A stretch of 64,000 nt of DNA. Origin: Phylloscopus collybita. Taxonomy: Eukaryota; Chordata; Aves; Passeriformes; Phylloscopidae. The stretch lies in NCBI GenBank assembly GCA_027886175.1, contig JAJNNQ010000026.1, positions 28,228,001 to 28,292,000 on the forward strand, given 5' to 3'. Shown here piece after piece: positions 49,930 through 59,050 of this stretch. The position numbers and the translations under genes are program-made. The notes below the pieces were generated by a model. That model was not told the origin of the DNA and did not search any database. It saw nothing but the letters and a program-made list of their open reading frames with translations. Position 1 is the first letter of the stretch, and each line of letters opens with the position of its first letter.

Positions 49930-50477
49930 TGTGTTGTGACATGGACAGGTGGTAAAAGGCCACAACCTTCCTGAAGTGTCGCCAAGAGGAGGGCGCTCCA
50001 CCAGGCACCAAACACCCCACACGCAGCAGGTGAGTATCTAAGCAATGGAGGCAGCAAGGGTCTTTGTGTGGATATCCAGCAGTAGCTTACTTCACCTAAC
50101 CACAGAAGGGATCCAGGGACAGAGACGGACGGTCCAAGCTTATATATGGGTACAAGGGGGTGGAGCCAATGGTAACAGCCAATCAACAGAAGGGGTGGGC
50201 AGGAGAGTAGTTACAGGGAATAGGGAATAGGGAAACAACCAGGGTAGACAAACAGGGGTACAAACCAATGAGGGCACACGAAACAGAGAAGCTGCTAGAA
50301 ACTGACCATGGTAAACTGGGGGTGTAATGGCCAAAGGGAGTGTGGCACTGGGATTGATTGACATGATATCAGTTAAACTGAGGGTCTGTAGGAGAGGTTA
50401 GAGTCTACGGGACATCCTTCCAAGGCATAGCCCCAGGAAGTTCCCTGGCAGGCCCATAGGCCTCCACACCCCCACAC
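49930..50477 (-). mobile_element. Candidate solo LTR of an endogenous retrovirus, minus strand
   Basis: On the minus strand the segment can be read from TGTGGGGGTGTGG (right end) to GTCACAACACA (left end), giving TGTG...CACA ends. In between are inverted CCAAT motifs (ATTGGCT, CCATTGG) near 50,165-50,190. A TATA box (CATATATAAGC) follows at about 50,138-50,150, then about 200 bases of R-U5-like sequence. The promoter order and terminal bases fit an LTR. I could not name the family, saw no clear target-site duplication, and found no retroviral genes nearby. Confidence 0.45.
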
Positions 50478-52424
50478 TTCGAAAGTCAGTAACTCCAACT
50501 TATTCTGAAAATGTGTCAAGGAGAGATATTAAGAGAATTAAGCTCTTGAAAGCTCTGTGGAAATCAGTGGCTGGGAAAGAGGCCCAAATAATTCCTCTCA
50601 GGGAGAAAAGATGGGCAATAAGATACCCTGTCTCTGTCCTAGTGGAGATAATGTCAATCAAAAGACAAACATGGAGAAAGATGCTCGATCTGCAGGGGAT
50701 TTAAGACATTTATAGGAAACAGGCCTTCATTAGTTCTGCCCCTCAGAGCACTCATTTTAAATAGAGCTCTTTTCTCAGGATTTGCCATTTTGTAACTAAG
50801 ATTCAATTTCCACTGGGACACCCTTTCTGGAACAAAAGTGTTTCAGAAGATTACACATGACTACCCCTAAATGATCAGCAGTTTTGGAGCTGGAAGAGGG
50901 AGGGAGCACAGCCATACCCACATTAGAATGTAGCCTGTACACCTCAGCTGGTCTGATATGAAACACTGACCACCAGCTAAACAACAGTATTTTATATTGC
51001 ATTTTACAAAAGCAAGACAGTGACCACAAATGTGCATGGTTTTGATCTCCATAAGCACATGGAAACACATTTCAAACCATTCCCTTATGCTTTGATATAC
51101 TTGATACTATGTATTGACTCATGACAATTACAAAAAACACAGAACTACCAAAACTGCTTCTCTTACAAATGAATACAGCTTTCCTCCTTTTCCTGACATT
51201 TCAGAACAAGATGGTGTGGTGCTTTTTCAAGAAGAATACCAAAATAAAGGTCATAAAAAGGCAGTTAATTTATCTGTCACTACAGACCACTGGAATTTGT
51301 CATCATTTATTGCAGTCAACTGAAAATGTAGTAAAGAATTATAACAACATTTTATGGTGCTTTACAAACATATGCTACCATCACAGGTAGTTTTACTGTG
51401 ATTCTGTTATGTATCCTGTGTTCCAACTTAATAAAATCAAGACTGAAATACACACTATCCAAACAAGGCAATATATAGCAAATATTTTCTTTAACTGTAA
51501 ATTGAAACTTCACGTATTTTGAAATAAAGTAATTATGGTGCAATTCCTTCAACAATAAAGGCTTCATAATTTTAATAATGTAGTAAATGCAACTATGCCA
51601 AGTAGCAGAAACAATTTTAAAAGAGAAAACCTACTGCAGAAACATACAGATTTTTAGCAAAAAAACCCAAAAAACCCGAAAGAGCAGGAAGCATCTTGCA
51701 ATACTGCAAGGTTTTGCTTACACACAGAACATATTTCCTTTGTCTCCCAGAAAGTTAACAGAAAAAAATTAGAATACAACCCTTGTTGCTCTTCACTGTT
51801 TATACTAACAAAAAGAGCTACAAAAAAATATTCAATCAGTATTTATGATAAAACCATATCTATGGCTGATCTAATAGTTAATGCCTCAAGCTATTTTCTT
51901 ACCCTAATGATGAATTCCAGTGAATTGCTAATAGTAATTATCTGGGAAAAGCAGGAAGACAGTTCCAAAAAAGTGCTGAAGTGCTGCTTTCCTAACTGCA
52001 GGCTCTGCAAGAAAGCAAAGAGAAATGACTGTTTATACCCTACAATATCATTGTATTGTTTGCTGCATTCAATCCCTGATCACTTTTGACAGGTACCACA
52101 AGAGATTTTACAGCACCATAGAATTTTATGTGTAACTGTTACTGGAGCCCAGGGCTTCTCTTTCTGGTAAAAGCCAGATTGCCAGACAACGTGTGAGGGC
52201 CCCTTGGCATTCACTCTTTGGCTCTTACATATTATTTTGCTTATATGTTCAGTTTCTATGTCTTATTGACACATTCCATAAACAAGTTAAGCAAACACTT
52301 GGTTACTGGAACCAGCCTGGAAGGTGGTAAAAAAGGCTTGAAGTTGCTTAAGATTGAAGTGGTATCCTCTATTTCCCATGCACCAATTCCTTCTCAGCTA
52401 TTTATAACACAGGTTAACAACAGC

Positions 52425-52642
52425 CTTTTTATTTTAGGAAAAATTTCTTCAACGAAGGGGCTGTCAAGCTTAAAACAGACTGCCCAGGGAAGTGGTTGAG
52501 TCACCACCCTGGAAGAATTTAAAAGATGTGTAGATGTGGCACTCGGGAACATGATTTAGTGGCAGACTTGTCAGTGCTGGGTTAATGGTTGGACTTGATG
52601 ATCTTAGAGGTCTATTTCAACCTAAATTATTCTGTGATTCTG
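52425..52642 (+). mobile_element. CR1 LINE 3'-end fragment, plus strand
   Basis: The right end carries GGTTGGACTTGATGATCTTA, then GAGGTCTATTTCAACC and TTATTCTGTGATTCTG, the textbook CR1 3' terminus with its ATTCTGTG-type octamer tail. The sequence before it (TCTTCAACGAAGGGGCTGTC, AGACTGCCCAGGGAAGTGG, CACCCTGGAAGAATTT) is the end of ORF2. The copy is about 220 bases, 5'-truncated. Confidence 0.95.
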
Positions 52643-53753
52643 TTTTTTGAAGGAAAGCAAAATCCCTGACTTTATGAGACACTCTGTCTCACTGGTATAG
52701 ATGCTAGGGCTCTCAGAATTATCTTCCAAATCCAAGTACTTCGTGGATACTGGCATGGAGTGTCTAGGACCTGCCTGAGTTCTGGCAGGAAGGACTCCCT
52801 GCCTGTGGCTCAACAGCAGCAGTCATCACCTGCATGAAAAAAGACAAGCAGGGGCCTGGACAGTACTTGGGTCAGCCCTTAATCACAAAGCTGAGGGAGA
52901 CCAAAGATAAGCAAATGAAATGTAAGGAAAATTATAGGAAAGTGAAACCAGTTCCTCATATGCTAAATCAAAACAGCATAATTCTGCATCCAGGGAAAAA
53001 TGCACCTGCAGTTGATGCTGAGGAAAGCAATTCATTTGAAAATCAGGAATGCCAAGAAGTGCAACTAGGTAAACATTCATGGAATGTGAACTGGGAAGGG
53101 TAAAACCTGGTATGAGAAGATAATGAAGTAATGCAACAATCCATGGAGAAGATTTAGAATTAAAAAATAAAATAACTGCAGTATTTTACCACCTCTTCAT
53201 GAATTAAGATGTTAAGCCTATTAATAATGACGCAGAAAAGGCAGAAGCTTCCAATAAAAATTTTCACTTCCTATTTGAAAAGGCAGTGTATTGTGTTAGA
53301 AAGTATTTTCCAACACACCAGCAACTGAAATGGCAAAACACTACTAGACAATAATTAAAAAACAGCATATATTAAAGACAGCTGGCCCAGCCTATCTTTA
53401 GGTAACTAGATTTTGGAAAGATCTGTCACTCAGCAGGGAAACCAGAATGAATTAGATATAAATACAAACCAATTTTCCAATATCCAAGCCATGCTTGATG
53501 GCTTATTTAAAGGTTCAAAATGTAATTACCGTTAATCAACACCTTTTATGAGGCTTTTGTTAATCTTATTTTGCTTGTCAGTGAGGTACTTGGTTGATAA
53601 AGTTAAGCTGAACAGGTTCAGTATTTTTGTAGGGAATTACCACAGTGAGACAAACATCCAAACTCACAACTAGAGCAAGAGTATGTCTCTAACATACACA
53701 CTGGATACAGAAACTGTCAGATTTCAACAAGGAGCTCCCTCACTGGCTGCCAG

Positions 53754-53849
53754 TCAAGTGAGTTTTAGGGGAGGCTGCTCTGATTTGTAACAAGATCAAC
53801 ATCAAGTGAGTTTTAGGGGAGGCTGCTCTGATTTGTAACAAGATCAACA
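53754..53849. repeat. Exact 48-bp tandem duplication
   Basis: A 48-base unit starting TCAAGTGAGTTTTAGGGGAG is repeated twice with no mismatch (53,754-53,801 and 53,802-53,849). Perfect identity points to a recent event or a variable-number repeat. Confidence 0.97.
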
Positions 53850-54273
53850 CACTTTAATGCTCTAGTTAAACCATGCAGAGGCAAAGCTAAGAAAAGCCCA
53901 CAGAGAGCCAGAGCAATGCAAACCCCACACCTTTCTCTGATTCGGTGACTAGAGAAGATCATTTGTTCAGGCTATCAAAAAGAACTTGCACAGAAATAGG
54001 GGATATATTCATACATTTCAATAATGACAACTTACTCTCATTAGTAAGTACTCACACAAGTGGTAGATTTGCACTCTACTACTACTCTACTACAGTAGAC
54101 TAGGCAAATTCTTGAATGAAGAACTGAGTCTGACTGAAAATATATTTAGCTTGATGCCAGATAACTTAGTTTTACATATCTAAAATATTAGATCACCTAA
54201 TGGAATTTGTCCCCTTTGACCATAAGGTTTCAGACAGTGATGCTGTATTTTTTGCAAGCAGCATTTAGCCCAT

Positions 54274-54813
54274 GTGCAAAAGGACACCTCCACTTACAAA
54301 AGAAAAGATACTGCAAGTAGCATGAAGAAGACAGGTGATAACAGTGTTGTAGAATTGCAAAGAGAGCACCTCTACACTGCTTGCAATCAAGAGCTGACCC
54401 TCTCCAAAATTAGGTCTCCATTTCCATTGTGCTACTTACAGTCCTCAATCAAAGACAAGACTGTCCTTTCCCTACAAACAGGAAAAAACACCCAACCCAC
54501 TGCAATGGGGACAGAGGGAAGGTTCTTGAGTAAAGGGGCTTTTACCAGAGCAACGCTGCGTGAAATCTGTGACCTACTGATCTCCTCAGAGTTGGTTCTA
54601 CTTTTGATGTGTCCAGGTTCAGGAAATGCAAAGTTCTTTCAACACTTTTACACCACCACCATAAATCTTTACGTTCATGAAGATGTACAAGCTCTTATAC
54701 ATCTCTATAAGCTCCTGACTACCAATTTCACACCACTATACTTGCATTTATACTTGCACAGTGTAAATAGTATTAAAGATCAGGCAGACATTGAGCCACT
54801 AACAGCTCCATAA
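54274..54813 (+). other. Unrecognised 179-codon open frame near the SDHAF4 3' end
   Basis: This frame of 179 codons is antisense to the SDHAF4 direction and ends about 180 bases beyond the SDHAF4 stop. I recognise no domain, signal peptide, zinc finger or repeat in it, and no promoter or poly(A) context that supports expression. It is mildly longer than expected by chance in DNA of this composition. It could be chance, or a decayed element. Confidence 0.15.
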
Positions 54814-54964
54814 TCTGAGCTGTAGTATTGTGTTTAGTTACATTGAATTATTCAGAAAATTCATCACATGATAGAATGTGGTGGCACATCAGAAACAATA
54901 AGCTTCACAACAAATCCAGGTGAGATTTTTTCTGTACATTGTATTTTTCAGCAACTAGAAATAT

Positions 54965-54970
54965 TTTATT
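54965..54970 (-). terminator. SDHAF4: SDHAF4 poly(A) signal (AATAAA)
   Basis: AATAAA on the minus strand begins 22 bases after the SDHAF4 stop codon, with a TGTACAG-containing stretch downstream. This implies a very short 3' UTR with cleavage near 54,945-54,955. Longer alternative 3' ends cannot be excluded. Confidence 0.7.
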
Positions 54971-54991
54971 AGCAATACAGACATTGAAATA

Positions 54992-55101
54992 TTAGAAATC
55001 TATACAACGCCCTTTTCTCTCCCAGTCTCCAAAACGTGTAGGTTCAGGGCCTCTAGGTCCACCTCTCTCTTTTGTAGTAGGATTGATTCCATCAGGGAAT
55101 T
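54992..55101 (-). CDS. SDHAF4: SDHAF4 coding exon 3 (conserved C-terminus, stop)
   Basis: This 110-bp terminal exon completes Lys65 and encodes residues 66-100 and TAA. It contains [20 protein letters not shown] and ends [12 protein letters not shown], the invariant C-terminal signature of the SDHAF4 (DUF1674) family. The acceptor is TTTTAG|AATTC. The join to exon 2 gives Leu-Glu-Lys-Phe in frame, as in mammals. Confidence 0.97.
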
Positions 55102-56249
55102 CTAAAATAACAGGGAAAATTCATTAAAATTTCTATAATGTTGACAAATATAAAGATACTATCATTTACGATGTTCTCCTTTTAGTTTCATTTTCAAAGA
55201 GAAAACCAATTATTTTTTTTGTTTTGAAAGTTGAGTTAAACATTTCCCAGAGTCCTACAAAATTAATATCAGGTTTTTTGACTTCAATTTGTATCCAGTC
55301 ATCTGGGTATTTATAGTAATCTACTGTTACACTAAAAAGCTTGTCCTCCAGACCTCAAAACAGACAAACATGGGTTATTGCTCCTGATGAACTGTAGCAG
55401 AACATCAGACTATGGTAAGTTATACAAAGCATAACTATGGCTTTTAGTTAAGATGGTTAACTAAAAAGAAGAAAGAAAGAGATTCTGTCTTTTTCCCATG
55501 TGACACATCACTGCTGAACTAAATAGGAACGTAAGTTTTTTTATCTGTGCCTCCATCTTGTCATGCAGCCCCACTGAGGTCACCAGAACACAACCACGAT
55601 ACCAGTTCCTTAGGTCTGCCCAGGCCTCACCGAGCTGCTCAGTAAACTCAGTATCAATTGTTTCTTTTCAAAACACTGCCTGCAAGACTAAGAAATGTTG
55701 GCCACAAAGTGCAGCATGAATCAGAAATATTTTGTGGACTAAGAAATAAAGCAGGCCTTTTGAATGATACGAAGTAGCTGGTGCCCTGGTGAGTTTACTG
55801 ACACCATTTACAGCCGTACTGTTACAGACCAGTACCAGCTACGTTTCTCTGAACCATGCAATGCTTTGTGGGTGGTAGAAGGCACCTTTGGCAAGCACTT
55901 GGCTCAAGCCCTGGCAAGGCAGGGCTGCTACTAAGTCAGGCAGCTGGACACCCAGGCAAACTTGCTTATCTTCAAGAGCAGAGGAAGCCCAGGTTCTACC
56001 TGTGACTTGCTACAATGTTTGACTATGGTTCTTCTAAAGATTCTTCTCCCCTGGTGTAACATTTGCTGCAACTTGTGCCCACTGACCTGCCTCTCCGGTT
56101 TTTTTTGGGTTTTTTTTCAGAGTCAGTAAGCTTAAAAAATTATTCTAAAGAGTGCTGAATGCCTGTCACCTTCTTGAACTGACATTAGCACAGCATCTTG
56201 CAGTCTTGCCTTTAAAACACAGCTTCCAATTTTTTAAAAGAGTACTTAC
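55102..56249 (-). other. SDHAF4: SDHAF4 intron 2
   Basis: This 1.15-kb intron has a strong donor (A|GTAAGTAC) and acceptor (TTTTAG). No repeat or nested gene was recognised. Confidence 0.9.
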
Positions 56250-56402
56250 TTTCCAGGGGTTCCTTCTCCATGCTGGACTCTTCTGGTTCATCAAACCGAC
56301 CTACTGGTAACTTTGGTTTCTTTAGTGGCTGCTTAGCAGGTTCACATCTTCCTCCTGGCTTAGAGCTGGAGCTGCTCCGCAAGAGGCAAAGAAGTGATGG
56401 CT
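56250..56402 (-). CDS. SDHAF4: SDHAF4 coding exon 2
   Basis: SDHAF4 is a small mitochondrial matrix chaperone that binds flavinylated SDHA and helps it join SDHB during complex II assembly. This 153-bp exon encodes residues 15-64. They begin PSLLCLLRSSSSSKPGG, the end of the targeting region, and continue with the conserved core KQPLKKPKLPVGRFDEPEE and EKEPLE. The end is A|GTAAGT. I place the acceptor at ATAG|AGCCA because it joins the exon 1 frame that starts MALRLLRG. A second AG two bases later (ATAGAG|CCA) would serve a different exon 1 frame. The core matches mammalian SDHAF4 closely. Confidence 0.93.
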
Positions 56403-58782
56403 CTATCAAGCAAATGGACAAGTGTAGCATAAACATGGGAGTTTAACACTGAGAAACGCTGTGGCTGTCCAGAGCACCTCTGAAAAAAACCTACTTCAAG
56501 GATGAGGGAGAGGAAGGCAGCAAAACAAGCTCTAAGAATTTTTTAACATTCAGCTCACGAACACCTAAGAAATCAGCATGGATAATTATTTTTGGCCCTA
56601 GAAACACATGTAGGCAAAACTGTGTTAGTTGTATAACTCAGTCCACATAAACAGTATATTTTAAACTGCTTTAACTTATCTTTGCTGTTACTTTCTTGTA
56701 TTTTAGACTCTTAAACAGTAATTATGCTAGCATAGAGCAGTACAGTCAGTTTTCCGGGAGAAATCCTAACCTCCCCCAAGAAACCTGTCGATTTCCATGT
56801 CTTGGCTCATTTCCAGCAGCTTTTTAGTCAGAAAAAAAGCTTCTGCTTTCCCAAAGGAAAGTTTAAAAAAATAAAACATTTCCTTAGTAACAGATTCCCC
56901 AGAATGTCGGCAGAAGATAGCTGGGTTTCCCTTAGGATGGTAAAGTAATTCAGCTGGTAGCCAAAGGTAGGAAAAACTTTGAGCATGTTTAAGTTTAATT
57001 ATGTAACTGTATGCAAATGGTTTCATTAAAAGCATTAACTTTTTTTCCTTTAAAGCCCTACTAACAATTTGGTTAAAAAAGCCAAATGTCCACAGTGAGC
57101 ATAAACTATCCACTAAAAATATTTTGGCTGTGGACAGGTGCCTAAAGCAGTTCCAACATTTCTTAAGAAGCAAGATTCAAATAGAAATCCTCCTTGTACC
57201 AGCTAGGTGCACAGTATTTGAAAGAACTATTATTCTACTTTCCTGAGGAGATTGAATCAGGAAGCCTTCTCAAGCCCTGTCAATCTGACTCACCTTAATA
57301 TACACCAACTAACAACTCGTATTCCCCGAATCAGCATATTCATTCATTTTAAAATGCCACATCTTTAATATCAAACCCTATAGCTACATAAACTGCATTA
57401 TGTCTGCCAACAGCTGCCAATGCCCCAAAGGAGTAATTTTTTTTTTTTTTTTTTGCTTTAAGCATGACATAACAAACTATCAACAGCAAAGAATCTATCT
57501 AATCTGTTGCATACATTGAGTCTTTCTACTCCTGCCAAGCTTCTTGTCCTTTTTCAGTAAGCTAGAAGAAAAGCTAGCTAGAAAATTAAATTATAGCTAG
57601 CATTCTAGTCCAAATTCAAATAAAAATCAGCTTAAGGTACTAGTATGAAATTGCTTATCTCAGTCACCAGAGAAGAGGCAAAATCCATTTTCCTTGATAG
57701 ATTTACTTGATATTCTTGACCAAAATACACTCTTCTTGACAGAGGTGACAAAATTTCAACATTAAACATCTCTGAAAAAGATGAAATCAACTATCAACAT
57801 TAGCAAACCACATCCTACAAACTGATCCTTGACTCCCTTCTCTTTTACACCGCGTCACAAAGCCCTCCCATTTATTAATTATATAACTGAACCTGAAGTT
57901 GAAAATCCCAAGTCTTTAAAGTTGCTGCGCTGCAATATTCCATCTTTTGAAGTGGTCCACAGCCTGTGATTTATCCTAACAAAGCCATCCATGCAGCGGG
58001 AGCTCGGCACACATCAGGATGCTCACAGGATTAGAGCATCATCCACATATTGCCGTGAACCTGACAGCCAAATAGAGCACAAACATCTAACAACAATTTT
58101 TAAACAGCTATTGCATTAACACACAGCATACTGGTCTGTTTTAGGAGTATTGTATCAATAGCACCACAGGACCTCAGCTTTCGATGGAGAGGGAAGCACC
58201 CAACAAACAACCCAAGCTGAGGCCCGTGGGACAGGCTCTGTTACCCAGCCTTACTTCTCTACAAACAAATCACCTGAATTTCCTCAGGTGAAGGGCATGG
58301 ACCCGTAACTTCCGGGTGCACAGCACGTTTCCTCCAGCTATTCTCCAAACCATAAACCACTGGTTAACATTTCACTGCCGTTAAGAAGTACGAAGCAACG
58401 TCAAGGCAAGAAAACCTCCGTAATAACAAATTTGCCCGATGGCAGTAGGTTTGCAATACAGTGGACAATATCAATACCGAACGGGCGGGTGGGGGGCAGC
58501 GGAGGAGGGATGGCGGGGGAAGAGCAAGGAAACTGTAGGGCCACGGGAGGTGAGAGGACAGCTGTGAGAGCCCCCGGCCCCGCGGGCTGAGGAGGCGGGG
58601 CGTGTCACACGCCTCACCCGCCGCCATCTTGGGCGCTCTCCAGTTCCCCCCAGCGCCCGCAGCCCCGGGCGGCTCCCGCCCGGTCCCCTCGCTCGTCAGT
58701 TCCTGCGGGAGGAAGGGCAGGGGAGCCGGGGAGCCCCTCCGCTGCACAGCCCGGGCCCTCCCGCCCTCCGCCCGCCTCTTAC
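56403..58782 (-). other. SDHAF4: SDHAF4 intron 1
   Basis: This 2.4-kb intron runs from the donor GCGA|GTAAGA in the CpG island to the acceptor before exon 2. It contains a poly-T run of about 18 bases near 57,437-57,454 and otherwise unremarkable AT-rich sequence. The frame at 56,766-57,173 has no recognisable domain. Its 5' 300 bases belong to the CpG island and hold a YY1-like motif. Confidence 0.8.
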
Positions 58783-59050
58783 TCGCTGCCCCGGGCGCGC
58801 CGCGCAGCAGCCGCAGAGCCATGGCGGGGACGGAGCCGTGCGGGGCAGGCAGCGCCACCGCGCAGGCGCCCAAGGAGGCGGCGGCTCCATGCGGGCAGGG
58901 GCGGCCAACGCGGGCCCGGTCAGAGTTGCGGCGGCGGCCTCAGGCTCTGCCCGTGCCCCTGCGCCCGTGCCCCTGCTTCTGCTCCCCGGCTCGGGTGAAC
59001 AGAGGCGAACGGCGGCTCGGGAGCCACGGTTCCGATGGACGCAGCTACTT
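58480..59050. promoter_or_regulatory. SDHAF4: CpG island and promoter of SDHAF4
   Basis: This is an isolated GC- and CpG-rich block around SDHAF4 exon 1. It contains GCGCAGGCGC at 58,860-58,869, matching the NRF-1 palindrome type, about 40 bases upstream of the chosen start codon. It also contains AAGATGGCGGC on the minus strand at about 58,618-58,628, the YY1 consensus in the sense direction. Both factors are known regulators of nuclear genes for mitochondrial proteins. No TATA box was seen. Confidence 0.82.
58783..58822 (-). CDS. SDHAF4: SDHAF4 coding exon 1 (mitochondrial targeting N-terminus)
   Basis: The chosen ATG at 58,822 sits in a perfect Kozak context (CCCGCCATGGCT) and encodes MALRLLRGAPGAA before the donor A|GTAAGA. 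Joined to exon 2 it gives an Arg/Leu/Ser-rich, acid-free leader typical of mitochondrial targeting and a 100-residue protein, against about 108 in human. The exon is short and poorly conserved, so the start is the least certain part of the gene. An upstream ATG in the same frame (58,873) would add 17 residues. Another ATG at 58,891 opens a second frame that can also splice productively. Confidence 0.7.

Larger units (their letters stand above)
32111..54950. other. Intergenic region between SMAP1 and SDHAF4
   Basis: This is nearly 23 kb of AT-rich DNA between the SMAP1 promoter and the SDHAF4 3' end. Recognisable contents are listed separately: tandem duplications, poly-T tracts, microsatellites, an LTR candidate and a CR1 tail. 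Stretches at about 33.5-35.0, 35.2-38.6, 38.95-39.9, 40-49.9 and 50.5-52.4 kb show nothing I recognise. Frames of up to about 120 codons there are scattered on both strands and lack domains. No RNA gene was recognised. Confidence 0.75.
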
